From contig OY987298.1 in NCBI GenBank assembly GCA_963920635.1, forward strand, positions 38,409,787 to 38,473,786: a stretch of DNA of 64,000 nt. Direction: 5' to 3'. This document shows positions 23,605 through 36,734 of the stretch, piece after piece. The notes beneath the pieces are model-generated. The model was not told the DNA's origin and did no database searches. It was given only the letters and a program-made list of their open reading frames with translations. Position 1 is the first letter of the stretch; each line of letters starts with the position of its first letter. Origin of the DNA: Pseudeuparius sepicola. Taxonomy: Eukaryota; Arthropoda; Insecta; Coleoptera; Anthribidae. The position numbers and the translations under genes are program-made.

Positions 23605-24722
23605 GCAAAGTCTAGAGAATACTATAAGTCGGCGCACTCGGCCTTGTGTAAACAAACGTTTCCCCCCTGCCCTCTCACGCTCTCTCGGCCCGCCGTCATC
23701 GGAGTACGGCGATCGATATCTTCTGGTAGAAGGAAATAAGCTTACAGACCGGGAGATAGTGACAGATTTTTGGACGTGCTTTTACTCAGTATGCCTTTCA
23801 TAGGGCATTATGTTGCGTATATTCTCACAAATTCACAATAATAAGGTATGAATCAGAGAGTCATCCTGGGTTCTTCATATGGAAAAATGAGTTTTCATTT
23901 ATTCGAAAAATATGCGTTTTGATATGATTTTAGTCAGGCTGCCATGTGTTTTACAATGAAGTTCAAAATAGAAAATTCCTCCAAAACCATAGGCATACCG
24001 TTAGCGTGGGTCCAAAGGGCTATTCTTGCCATGTGAAATTGTATTTTAATAATTAATTTTTCCACGTTTCTAAACAGGCTGCCGATGAGAAGTATGCAAG
24101 TTCTTGTTATGAAACTGCTGAAGAAAAGATGGCATACCGTTTGCGCATATCCAAGTACACTTTACATCGAATAAATCGTTTAAATTATTAAATAACATTC
24201 AATTTAAACAGTACTTGGACAAGCGTAAAAGGTATGCCATCCTTTTTTTCAGCATTTTCATAACAAGCACTTGCATACTTCTCATTGGCAGCCTGTTCAG
24301 AAACGTGGAAAAATTAATCATTAAAATACAAGATCACGTGGCAATAATAGCCCTTTGGACCCACCCTAACGGTATGCCTGTGATTTTCCGAGCAATTTTC
24401 TATTTTGAACTTCATTATAAAACACATGGCAGCCTGACTAAAATCATATCGAATAATTGAAAACTCAGTTTTTCATATGAAGAACCCAGGATGACTCTCT
24501 GGTTCATACCTTATTATTGTGAGAATATGTGATATGTGGTGCCACATAATGCCCTTTGCAAGGCATACTGAGTAAAATCACGTCCAAAAATCTGTCACTA
24601 TCTCCCGGTCTATATGTAGCTGAGAGCGGTTCGAGGCTGATTTACGACCAGTCGCAAAAAAATATTGTTTTCTCCGAGAGAACAAAGAAGTGAGCTGACT
24701 TTAGTATTCTCTAGACCTTGCC
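23605..24722. mobile_element. Small MITE split by F2 copy 2, beside a GC-rich patch
   Basis: Inverted ends GCAAAGTCTAGAGAATACTA (left) and TAGTATTCTCTAGACCTTGC (right) enclose the F2 element at 23745-24612. Without it the host element is about 250 bp. A related stretch AAAGTCTAGAGAATACTAGA lies at about 18225. The GC-rich sequence at 23455-23600 just outside shows no known protein. Confidence 0.55.
23745..24612. mobile_element. Fold-back MITE, family F2 copy 2
   Basis: Collinear with 20839-21699: tips CAGACCGGGAGATAGTGACA and TATCTCCCGGTCTA, same inner arms (GGCATACCGTTAG, ACGTGGCAATAATAGCCCTT). High similarity between copies suggests recent activity. Confidence 0.75.
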
Positions 24723-24811
24723 CGTAGGCCCAGGCTCTTCAACGGTGACTAGTAGGCGGAAAAAATCAATGTTTGAGGTAAAGTGATATATTGTATATTT
24801 TTTCTACACTA

Positions 24812-25210
24812 GGATCTCTCTTTAACTGTATACACAAGAAACGGCATTTCTTAATAGTGTTATCCAAGCTTGGCAGCATTGTTTTGGGCGTGTCCAGGGG
24901 ATTATTTAGCATGTCTGTCAGAACTGTCAGAACTTGTGACAGAGACCTAATAACCTTAACCTTCAAATTCTGTGGTTCTAACATAACCTCAAACACTATA
25001 GCCTTTTTATTTTCTGTGTTTCAAAGAACAGAGTTGCTGTTCATGTTAATTTCTATCTATTTAAATTTAGGATTCATGTGCGTAAAACGTAAATTTTGTT
25101 AATTACGGCTCTCACAGTCACATGTCAGATGATATGGCCATCGCTTACGGAATTCTAGGGACATGAAATATTTACCTGTTACAATCTAGTGTACAGTTAA
25201 AGAGAGATGT
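24812..25210. mobile_element. Short inverted-repeat element
   Basis: ATCTCTCTTTAACTGTATAC at 24814 recurs inverted at 25191-25208 (GTACAGTTAAAGAGAGAT). About 400 bp with no recognised protein; boundaries approximate. Confidence 0.4.
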
Positions 25211-26204
25211 TGTATACCTACTAAGTATTTTATATGTATACTATTACGTATTACCTATCAAGAATATCTTGACAAATACCTATGCATTTTTATATGGTTT
25301 ATTTGAAAGAAAAAAATTATTTTTTTATGAGCTAACACATTCGAGAATCCTGGCTTGCTTTCCGAGATATTTTTGAAAAAGCCCAAAATCGCCGAAATTT
25401 ATTCGGATTCTACCTATTTTGTTTAAATAGTTACCGACAAAATTTCCTGATGGAATTTGCGGTGAAAATTGATTACTATAAGCCTACTTTATTGGAATTT
25501 GGAAAAATGCCATGCTTTAGTGGATGCCCTCTTGAGACTAAAAAAATACTCAATTTATAGCCGGCAATCTCCATACCAGAAAATTTTAAAAAATGTGCGA
25601 TATACCGATACCTCGCGAGACATTCGAGGCCACGGCCCGCTATAAAGCCAGGGAGTTTTAGGTGAGTCACTATATGCATATCAAAAAAATATTCCATAAA
25701 ATAGATCCCAGAAATGAAGAAAAGTGAAAATGCCAAAAATGTCCTTTACCTACGACCATTACTAAAAACGATAAACAACGCACTACCTACCACGCATACA
25801 GGGTGATTCAGTCATGATGTAGAAAAATTTAACCACAAGGGGATAAAAATTAGCGTAATGCGAATCCAAAATTAAAAAAAATATATAATCAACCAAAAAA
25901 AAAAGAAGATATTTTCAAAAGTCCATTTGACTGGCAGAGCTACTAAACATGACCCGGCAGTTGCCAGTTGCACCAATAACATTTACCGCAAATTTACTTG
26001 TTTTTTTACTTTTTCGGTAATTTTGCTGGAGTTTGTAAATTTTTGGGAAACAGTTTTCTTATATGACGATAAATACAGCATATAGTCTATGTTAATTTAT
26101 TGTTAATATTTAAAGTACTTAATGTAGTTTTACGCTTGCAGCTATAGAAACATAAACCTTCATTAATAATACCTACTAATAATTTCAATTTGTAGGTATA
26201 GTTA
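25211..26204. other. Intergenic, one unpaired repeat tip
   Basis: AT-rich, no gene. A lone TACAGGGTGATTCAGTC tip occurs at about 25798 without a matching partner nearby. Confidence 0.4.
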
Positions 26205-26944
26205 GATATTATCAGTGGCGGCTCGTGGGTTAATGCACAAGGGGGGGTTTTGAAAAGAACATACTCGTGCGTCATTTAAAAAAATAGGGGGTACCGAGGT
26301 GGAGGTGGGTACCTACTTTCGGCATGGGCTTTTAATTTTTTTCTTATTAGTAGAAATCACTTATTTTTGCATAATTAATACAAAAAGTAAAAAGTGCATA
26401 AAACAATAATTCCCGTTATTCAAAGAAAAAGTTAATAACGCAAAATCCGTAATTCCTACTTAAAAAATCTATAAGCCGAAGTAGGTAGGTAGGGGAGAGT
26501 TTCCTTGAATTGGACAGCCAATGAATCGGACACTTGAGTACTCCTATATAACCGATTGCAATTTTAAATCGTTTAGGTATGGTATTATGGTATTCGTCCC
26601 AACTAACGACATCTATCCGTCGATGGTTAAACTAGTTTGCACGCTTTGTATTTGCAACACGCGTCGTGAAATATTTTCCAACGTTTATAGTAAATATTTG
26701 TGAGGTTTCGTAAAGTTAATAGCTTGACCAAACGGAGGCGATTATAAACGAATTTTACCTGCAAACATTTGGCACATGCTGCTTTATTGGACAAGTAAGA
26801 GAACAACAAAATAAGATAATCTCTAAGAACAATATTTTGAGGTTATGTGAACGGACTCAGTTTTCTATGAACCGGACAGATAGGCGCCCATGAATTGGAC
26901 GTCCGATTCATGGACATCATAATGTCCGTTTCATGGACCGGTTA

Positions 26945-28615
26945 GAAAACAAGCGTGTTTTTATGAAATTTAAGTTGACATACTTCAGACCAGAGAACTT
27001 GCTTATCAGTTTGCTTTGGGAAATAAAATAGACATAACAACGGAGTAGAATCAAAACAAGAAAGCAGGCATTCACTGGCTTCATGGTTTTATGCATCGAA
27101 ACAAGGAGCTATCGCTACGTCAACCCGAAAGCACGTCCTTAACTTGAACCTCCAGTTTCAATAAAACAAATACCACAACGTTTTTTGCGAATTTAGAAAA
27201 ACTTTACAAGAAACATAATTTTGGTCCTAATATGATATGGAATTTGGATGAAACAGGATGCATAACCGTAACGAAACCACCAAAGGTAATAGCAGTGCGA
27301 GGTTCAAAACAAGTAGGCCAAATTGCCTCTGCAGAAAGAGGAACACTTATAACTGTCCTTTTCTTCATTAGTGCATCAGGAGGCACAATACCCCCTGTGT
27401 TTGTATTTCCACGAGTCTATTTTAAAGACAACATGCTTAAAGGTGCACCCGTGGGTTCCAAAGGAATGGCAAATCCATCCGGTTGGATGACTGAAGAAAT
27501 ATTTCTTGAATCCCTAAAGCATTTTGTAGGTCATGTTCAACCAACTGCCGATAAAAAGGCTTTAATTATCATGGATAATCATACAACTCATGTCAATATT
27601 CAGGTGGTTGATTTTGCAAGACAGAAACATATAATTATTTTGACATTGCCCCCCACATTGCAGCCACAGAATGCAACCTCTTGATGTATCAGTGTACGGT
27701 CCTTTCAAATCAAGATATAAACTGGCTATGAACAACTGGTTAACATGCAACCCGGGGAAAGCCGTAACGTTGTATGAAGTTGCCGAGTTCGTCAATCCAG
27801 CATTTAGCGAGTCATTTACAATCAGCAACATCTGTAAAAGCTTCGAAAAAACAGGAATATACCCCTTTAATTCCAATATATTTACCGAGGACGATTTTCT
27901 ATCTTCAAGTGTTACCGACAGACCTAATATAACTTTAACAACAAACCAGGAAAATGACACGTTAGGTGCAAGTGCCACACAGCAGAAGGGAGACTTAGCA
28001 ATTAAAGCCAATCCTTCTACTCATTCCGTTTCAGATAGGCCTCTCATAAACTATGACCTGAATTTGCCTTCTACCAGCGCTGTCACAAAACGAGGCCGTG
28101 CAGAATTGGGGATAATTTCTCCTGAAATTGTAAGACCTTCTCCTAAGGCACCACCGCGCAAACTAATTAAACGGGGTGGTCGGAAAAAGGGAAAATGCTC
28201 CATTACCACTGACACTCCCGAAAAATATGAAGTTGAAGAAGAAAAGAGTAAGAAGAAGAAAACAGTTGACAATGGATCTGAACCAAAAAAACGTAAAAAA
28301 GGTGTTAGAATACCCGAAGAAATCCCCAATAGTGACACTGATACGGATACTCAGATTTCCCTACGCGATGAATCTCCACTGCCCCAAAATCTTGATGAAT
28401 ATTTAACACAACTCGAGCAAGAAGAAGACGTTTCTTCATCTGAACAACAAAACAAAAGCAGTCAAGATGAAAAAGATTCTGCTTGTATAATTTGTGAAGG
28501 AAAATACCGTTTAAGTAAAGAAGAATGGATTCAGTGCCGTCTGTGTCTAAAATGGGCTCACAAGTCATGCGGAATAAGTGGAAACTTACATTTTTTTTGT
28601 AATAAATGCTTTTAG
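26945..28615 (+). pseudogene. pogo/Tigger-like transposase with C-terminal PHD-like finger, decayed
   Basis: The DDE_1 core is clear: D in NLDETG, D in IIMDNHTTH, D in MQPLDVSVYG. Two open frames (27232-27684 and 27671-28615) overlap where a run of six C (about 27649-27654) puts the frame off by one. Upstream, 26945-27230 still shows pieces such as KELSLRQPESTSL and SSFNKTNTT, broken by stops. The N-terminal DNA-binding helix-turn-helix is missing, so this is also a deletion. The tail has a basic KKKRKK-type segment, an acidic Ser-rich stretch and a Cys-rich finger (CIICEGKY, CRLCLKWAHKSC, FFCNKCF). It resembles the 12.4-14.5 kb transposase but is a different family. Confidence 0.85.
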
Positions 28616-28707
28616 TTTTCTTATAGTTAAATATATTTAATACTTTAAACCCGAGCTAGAAGTTTAGTTTGTTCTTAAAATGGTTTTTGTATCACTGTCC
28701 ACTTCAT

Positions 28708-30266
28708 AATAATAATAATAATAATAATGTTTATTTTTGCATACCATACCATAATAACAAGTTTTTTTTTGAGAATTACTTATACAATGTGCAAAAAAAG
28801 GAGCCGAAAACAATTAAAAACTGATCTAGTTCGGACCCTAAAGGATTTCATGAATTACAAACTATTCATTATAATAATTATATACAACCGCTCGCACAAC
28901 AAAGTAGGTAGTGTGCGTAAACATAGATGAGTACATGAACAAATGTGAGAGAACTGTGGTGGAGAAAAACGAACAAGACTGGAAGTACCTAATACTCGGC
29001 CAGGAAATAAACAGAGAGGCAAAAGACAAACTATGAGGAAAACTGGTTAGCCAGTAGACACTCCTTAACTTTGCATTTGAAATGATCGACCTTTAGATAT
29101 CCGAAAAAATGATACTGGTTATAAAGCTTAAAAACGTTATAAGAAAAGCTCCTCTTGAATAACTATGTTTTATGATACGCAGGTGAAATATAACCCCTAA
29201 ATCTGATATTCAAAGAGTGTACATCACTGCGATACCTAATCTTATTTGTTAGATATGGAGGACATTGCGTTTCCATTATTTTTCTATAAACAACCAAAGA
29301 ATGCAAGATTCTTCTATTCTCCATATTTAACCATTTGGCATCTTTGAGCTTGTAAGAGATTGGGTCAAATTTCCGTAAGCCAAAAATAAATCTTAGACAA
29401 CATTTTTGGAGTCTCTGAATCCGACATTTATCCGCAGCATCTAGACAGGGCCCACACACCACATCGCAGTAGTTAAAAAGACTTAACACAAGAACATCAG
29501 TTAAAGTGATTTTGAGCTTCTGCGACAGCAGATGCCTATGTGGATACAGAAATTTTAAGGAAGCGTAGGCTCCCTGTAATTTGGATGACACATGCCCCTT
29601 AAATCGCAGATTTGTATCCAAGACAAGCCCAAGATTTTTACTACTCTCCTTAACTGGCAACGTATTTTGTTCAATCTTGATATCCATTTTGCCTTTGATA
29701 AGATTTCTGTCTTTGCCAAAATACATAACCAATGATTTGGCTGAATTAATTTGTAAATTGTGTCGCATAGAAAGTTTCACAATTTTTGATAAATCGTCGT
29801 TTAACCTTACATTTGCATCCATCCACTCATGTGGGTTAAATGAAAAATACAATTGTGTGTCGTCTCCATAAAAATGTGCAGAGCAACTGTTTACACAAGA
29901 TGTTATGTTACTAGTATATATGCAAAACAACAATGGTCCCAGTATAGAGCCCTGTGGCACCCCACAACAAATTTTAGCTTCAGAAGATTGCCCCACCGAC
30001 GTTACAACATACTGTACTCTCCCCTTCAAATAACAGCTCAGTGTTCGAACAGCATCTAGTGAAAAACCTATATAGTGGAAGATTGCTAATAATAGCTCAT
30101 GGTTTATCATATCGAAAGCCTTTGAGTAGTCTAGAAGGACTAGGGCAGTAGTCTGACTCCGATCAGCCGCAGTAATAATATCATCGGTTATTTTCAATAA
30201 CGCAGTTGCACAGCTGTGGCCTGGTCTGAAGCCTGATTGATTTGATGGCATAGCTGTCCATATCAA
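28708..30266 (-). mobile_element. 5'-truncated non-LTR retrotransposon (LINE)
   Basis: Contains only the distal half of a reverse transcriptase ORF. It ends at its 3' side in an (ATT)n/(AAT)n run at 28708-28729, as many Jockey/CR1-like LINEs do. It interrupts the right half of the pogo element. The 5' junction near 30250-30291 shows an imperfect direct duplication of CATATCAAGGGGAGCAGA. A clean target duplication could not be fixed. Confidence 0.7.
29163..30266 (-). CDS. LINE reverse transcriptase, C-terminal part (Jockey/CR1-like)
   Basis: A 367-codon open frame covering RT blocks in order: NQSGFRPGHSCATAL, VLLDYSKAFDMINHELL, CGVPQGSILGPLLFCIY, then the active site as FYGDDTQLYFS and the thumb-like end. 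The usual active site is FADD or YADD; here it is YGDD, an A-to-G change at the residue before the catalytic DD. The endonuclease domain and the RT start are absent, as expected for 5' truncation. The open reading frame marks a fairly recent insertion, but it is not a complete element. Confidence 0.8.
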   Translation of the reverse strand: MIWTAMPSNQSGFRPGHSCATALLKITDDIITAADRSQTTALVLLDYSKAFDMINHELLLAIFHYIGFSLDAVRTLSCYLKGRVQYVVTSVGQSSEAKICCGVPQGSILGPLLFCIYTSNITSCVNSCSAHFYGDDTQLYFSFNPHEWMDANVRLNDDLSKIVKLSMRHNLQINSAKSLVMYFGKDRNLIKGKMDIKIEQNTLPVKESSKNLGLVLDTNLRFKGHVSSKLQGAYASLKFLYPHRHLLSQKLKITLTDVLVLSLFNYCDVVCGPCLDAADKCRIQRLQKCCLRFIFGLRKFDPISYKLKDAKWLNMENRRILHSLVVYRKIMETQCPPYLTNKIRYRSDVHSLNIRFRGYISPAYHKT

Positions 30267-30539
30267 GGGGAGCAGACCATATCAAGGGGAGCAGATCATG
30301 AAATGGACATTTTATAAAGTAAAAACAAGTTTATGTTTTACAACGATTTGATATTTTTTTACAGTTTTCTCGTTAACACATACGTTCACCGATCTACCAG
30401 TGATCATATAACAAGTCACTTTTGTTGATTTTTAAATCATACAATATCTAACACCCAAAGCAAAAAAAAATGTCCGCTTCAAGGGAACTCTCCCCTACTT
30501 ACCATTTACCACTATCCAAATATCTAAATATCATTACCA

Positions 30540-31430
30540 TTTGACAATGATTCTAAATGTCGGTTGTTTCATCACACTGTATCTGTATGGCCAAAAAGTC
30601 TGTTTTATTTATTTGCTCTCGAATTTCTTGGCGACAAACTTCCAGCATGCTTTTCAAAATTTCATTTTGTACCGTTTTTGATGTGGTTTACTTGAATACT
30701 GTAGAACTTTTTAAATGTTCTTCCATAATATAATCTAACTCGGATGTAAAATCGATTAATTCTCGAAAAATCCCACGATTCTGAGAATCTGTTTTTTCGT
30801 CGTGCCCTCGCAACGCTAATTCTAGTTTGCCACAAAATTTTTTGCAGTTTATTATTCCTTTTAAAATATATCTATTTTTATCCACGGTTTCGTTATGTTT
30901 AATAATGTTTTGCCGGTACGTGGAATCTAACTGAGAGGCAATATACTAATAACCTTGCTAAAAATGCTAGTTCTGTAGAACAATTCATGTGCCCAATAGA
31001 GAGCTCGTGTTTTTTTATTTTTTTATTTAAATGTTTTAAATCTTTGAATCCTATTCTGGTATGTGTTATCCATTCCCATTCCTTCTTTATAAAACAGTAA
31101 GCTGGGAAAACAAAACAGTGCATTTTGCATTTAATTTGTCGCATCGAGATATCCACTTGTTCTTCTCCTACGTACTTCTAGAAAAGTGTCGCGTATAATT
31201 ATTGCCGTTTGCATTTTTATCCGGTTGAGTTAATTGTAAATCTGGAGTTGGCCTGCCAAGAGTTTTTATTTCAACTTTTTCAGACAATGAAAGTCTTAAA
31301 AAGTTTCCTTCCAGAATGTCCTGTACGCTATTCTTCATTTTGTTTATAAAATAGAATACAAGAACGAGAACACGAGGTCGCGAGGCAGGTACGCCCGCGG
31401 AGTCTGGAGGCGCCCAACGCTGACGCATTC
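30540..31430 (-). pseudogene. hAT transposase fragment (ZMYM1 / TTF-type finger family)
   Basis: Read on the minus strand from 31.43 to 30.55 kb in shifting frames. First SLSEKVEIKTLGRPTPDLQ, then a Cys/His region with HCFVFPAYCF and DLKHLNKKIKKHELSIGH (TTF/BED-like finger), then KFCGKLELALRGHDEKT, then LDYIMEEHLKSSTVF. After an in-frame stop it continues to QIQCDETTD, the first catalytic Asp block of these hAT transposases. The rest of the RNase H core is missing. At least two stops and frame changes make it non-functional. Confidence 0.75.
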
Positions 31431-31924
31431 TCTAGAGCAGCCCGCGATCGACTGGGGCGACGGAATTTATCGCCGCCAAACAGCTAGCGCGGCGACATCA
31501 ACTCTAGCGCCACTAACGTCGTAGCGGCCGAAACAGGGTACAGGGCAGTACAGGCGTTGCGCTAATTTATAAAGAATAGTAAATATAATAGTATAAATAG
31601 CGGGGAAGGAACAAGGAACAGGAACAAAGAAGCAAAATAAGGAACTAATTTTTTTCCCATTTTATACTGGGAGGCTGTAGCCCCATAGCCCCCATGCACT
31701 AGCCGCCACTGGATATTATTAATGTAATTTATATAAAGTGAGTGAATAGTAGGTAGGTTTTGATTGATTTTAAAATTTTGCAGCTTCTATGCCGGCTATA
31801 AACATCCTTTCTCTGTAGTGCTGAATTTTCTTTCGTTTTTATTTAAGGAACGACTAAGATAACTAATGACAAGTTCTGTCGCACTGCACGACAAATGGAA
31901 GATCAAAATTTGGACACGACAAAA

Positions 31925-32640
31925 CTGTAGCCTTGATTAAATGATTCTTTATTGCTTTGAACGCGGTATCACATTTTCATCCCAAGAAAATTTTACATTA
32001 CTTTTTTCTAGTAAGAGCGGTCAAAGGGGAAACCGAGGGAAACCAAAGAAGAAAAATTGGGTACGAAACGACTGTACCAGGATTCAAGTCCCACAACCTG
32101 ACGAACATCCCTAACATTTTCTGGTGGCGGTATTTTCAAAATGGCTTCAACTTTTTCTGAATCAACTAAAAGTCCTGACGCATTAACGACATATCCTAAA
32201 TACTTTAATTCCGGTTTACATAAAACACATTTGTCTCGATTCAAGGTTAATCTGGCATTAATAATTCGAGCCATTAACCTGACGCAAAACTTCGACATGT
32301 TTTTCAAAAGTTCAGGTGCATATAATAACATCGTCGAGGTAAACGAATAAGTAAATCTCCAAATCAAACTCTGCAACTTGACCAATTAATCGTAGCCATA
32401 CCGCTGGCGCATTGTTGAGCCCAAAGGGCATCCCCCTGAACTGGAAAAGACCTCTTGTGGGGACTGTGAAAGCCGTTAAGGGTCTAGACTTTTCATCTAT
32501 CGGAATCTGCTAATATGCGGACTTAATATCAAGCGTGCTTAGATATTTAGCATCGCGTAGCTTATCTAGCGTGGCGCTTACAAACGGTATGAGGTAAGCC
32601 TCCGGTACGGTATTAATATCATTTTTAAGCTTTTCTATCT
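31925..32640 (-). pseudogene. Ty3/gypsy pol fragment (reverse transcriptase)
   Basis: Minus-strand RT blocks in order: LRDAKYLSTLDIKSAY, then QIPIDEKSRPLTAFTVP, FQFRGMPFGLNNAPAVW, then KCVLCKPELKYLGYVVNASG and KIPPPENVRDVRQVVGL (the RT-RNase H connection). A stop follows SAY and there are frame changes. No LTRs or other domains found. It lies just outside the hAT element's right end. Confidence 0.75.
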
Positions 32641-32649
32641 TCCATCAGT

Positions 32650-33183
32650 GACTATAGATTCCTTCTATAGTCACTGCTTTCATCCAGACTTAATTTTTAT
32701 ATGTAAGTAATTTTTTGGTTTCATTTTGGAAAAAAATTAACAATAGGCTATACCTTCGTCTTTTTAAAAAGTTTTAACTGTAGGTACCTAGCTTAAATAG
32801 TGCAACTGAATTGCGCACACAACGCCAATAACCCCTTAATCCAACACTGGGACTGCGCACACAATTTTCTATACATGTAGAAGGTCTTAAAATATCACTC
32901 GAATTGCGCTCAGGCCCATTAGTGTGGAAAATTGTAAATATTAAATTTATACCTCTGGAGCAAGCAAAATAAAAATAACATAAATAAATATATAAGAGGT
33001 ATAATGCAGTGATAATAAAAAAAACTTCTTGTGTGATTGAACCCGGCATCTACGAATTACTAGTCCCGTGGCCTCACCATTCAGTTAAAGAAGTGCTTGT
33101 TAAATTTGGACTTTTAGGCGGTTCGTAATTTTTCGTCGTTCGGTCGCCGAACTGTTTATTTTAACGTTCAATTTCCAATTTTC
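32650..33183. other. Intergenic; one inverted motif shared with 35.5 kb
   Basis: No gene. TGAATTGCGCACACAACGCC near 32807 has a loose inverted relative near 35478-35515 (GAGCGCAATTCAGTG). These could be remnants of element ends, too diverged to call. Confidence 0.3.
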
Positions 33184-34307
33184 GAAATCTAGTTTTTTCG
33201 TTTTTTTTTTGCGTTTTCTGAGAAAATTTTTCATAGTAACGTATATTTTTTTACACAATCATCGAGTAAAGATTTCAACGAACAAAAAGCGCACCGACTT
33301 TTAAAAAAAAACAGCTTTTCGACGTGGCTATTTTCGATTAAAAATGGGGTTACTTTCTCAGTTTAAAATCAAAATATGGGGCAAAAGTAAATATGTTGAT
33401 TCGAAAAAATTACAGCGTATTTGGGACGTACGACGGTAAATTTCCACCAAATTTCGGGATTTTTTTTTTGTGAGAGATAAAAATTAAAAACCAAAAAATC
33501 GGTTATTTAGGTTTTCCACGGATATTTTGACGTTATGTGAAAAAAGTGTAAATACAAAAGTTGTAGATCTTTTTATTACCTACAACTTTCTTTTTTTGAT
33601 AGGAGTTGTAGTTTAGCCGAAAATCGTGATAAACCGTTTTCCAACCCCTAATAAAAGTTTACCCCCTTCCAACCCCGTACCTCAAATCCCCGTAAATTAT
33701 TTCCCTGTTATTTTTCCAATGAGTGTCATGCTGTCCTAGATTTTTTTGGCCTCAAAAATTATCTACCCTGGCCTATAACGTAAAGTATTATCTGTAGTTT
33801 TTCCAAACAACAAAGAAATGGATTTGAGGTGAACTTTTAGGGGTTGGAAAACGGTTTATCACGATTTTCGGCTAAACTACAACTCATATGAAAAAAGTTA
33901 GATGGCAAAGTTGTAGGTAATAAAAAGATCTACAACTTTTGTATTTATACTTTTTTCACATAACCTCAAAATATCCGCGGAAAATCTAAATAACCGATTT
34001 TTTGGTTTTTAATTTTTATCTCTCACAAAAAAAATCCCAAAATTTGGTGGAAATTTAACGTCTTACGTCTCAAATACGCTGTAATTTTTTCAAATCAACA
34101 TATTTATTTTTGCCCCTTATTTTGATTTTAAACCGAGAAAGTAACCTCATTTTTAATCGAAAATACCCACGTCAAAAAAGCTGCTTTTTAAAAAAGTCGG
34201 TGCGCTTTTTGTTCGTTGAAACCTTTACTCTCTGATTGTGTAAAAAATATACGTTACTATGGAAAATTTTGTCTGAAAATGCAAAAAACGAAAAAACTCG
34301 ATTTTGC
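33184..34307. mobile_element. 1.1-kb fold-back element, arms about 500 bp
   Basis: Sequence from CGAAATCTAGTTTTTTCG is mirrored to CGAAAAAACTCGATTTTG. Matching inner blocks include GTTCAACGAACAAAAAGCGC-type arms and CGGTTTATCACGATTTTCGG. The loop is near 33700-33790. No ORF or target duplication identified. Confidence 0.65.
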
Positions 34308-34499
34308 ACACTTTAATTACTTGAGAAATATAAGATTCCATGTTACATTGATAAACCAAGAAAGTGCAAATCCATGAAACATAGAGTTTGCAAAAAACAT
34401 GCGCAAATAGTTATCCAGCCAGGATTTGCGTGTAGTTCCATAGGCGCATCCGCGGCCGACGGGCATCGCGCGCACTACTTTTATTAATCGCTTGCCAGA

Positions 34500-34765
34500 C
34501 AACTTTTTCCCCATTAGAATTATGCCAAAAAAGTTTTTTTTTATTATTTATGGTGTACCTAAATAAACATATAAAACAAGGTTTACCTTTGCTCGACTTA
34601 GACATTTTAGATTCCATTCTGCAGTGTTCGTTGGTTAAACAGAAAGCTTTTGCACCATCGGAATGATGCCAGAAAAGTTTTTTTATAGCTATTTACGGTC
34701 TACATAACCAAATTAAATAAGGTTTGGCTTTGCTCGATTTAGACATTTTTTATTCTTTTTTTCAG
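34500..34765. repeat. Two diverged tandem units of about 144 bp
   Basis: The blocks TATGCCAAAAAAGTTTTTTT (unit 1) and GATGCCAGAAAAGTTTTTTT (unit 2), each followed by TTTGCTCGAYTTAGACATTTT, are spaced about 144 bp apart. Roughly 75% similar by eye. Confidence 0.5.
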
Positions 34766-34960
34766 GTTTTGAAGCCCTGTAGCGGAACGTATTGCACCGC
34801 TGAAAGCTAGCCAGAAAAGCAAAATTCGCATTTCCGGGGTACCAAATTAAGAAATAAATAATGGGTTTTCAACTTTGCATCAAATTGTCACCAAGATCTC
34901 TCGCTGGCTCCCGTACTATATCTTTTAGTAAACGGACTACTACTGGTACATTAAAAATCC

Positions 34961-36730
<1,770 letters not shown>

Positions 36731-36734
36731 ATTT

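Larger units (their letters stand above)
26492..30495 (+). mobile_element. pogo-type transposon nested in the hAT element
   Basis: Terminal repeats GGGGAGAGTTTCCTTGAATT and complement (AAGGGAACTCTCCCC) are flanked by TA at 26490-26491 and 30496-30497. Subterminal copies of TGAATYGGACA-like motifs occur near 26508, 26521, 26873, 26890, 26904 and 26927 on the left and 30299 and 30468 on the right. It contains a decayed transposase and a LINE insertion. Confidence 0.85.
26213..31711 (-). mobile_element. hAT element with 8-bp duplication, interrupted by pogo and LINE
   Basis: Termini CAGTGGCGGCTCGTGG and complement (AGCCGCCACTG) are flanked by GATATTAT at 26205-26212 and 31712-31719, a perfect 8-bp hAT duplication. 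It holds the N-terminal part of a ZMYM1-like hAT transposase on the minus strand (about 30.55-31.43 kb). After subtracting the pogo insertion only about 1.5 kb remains, so it was already an internally deleted copy. Confidence 0.85.

Noticed and set aside
23476..23739. 87-codon GC-rich ORF
   Set aside because: It crosses the start of a MITE and has no domain; high GC removes stop codons by chance.
24791..25102. 103-aa ORF with hydrophobic stretches
   Set aside because: Lies inside a short inverted-repeat element; hydrophobicity follows from T-rich sequence.
28914..29050. Possible plus-strand LINE tail (basic Pro/Arg/Lys-rich reading)
   Set aside because: Too short and in the 3' region of the opposite-strand LINE; no second motif to support it.
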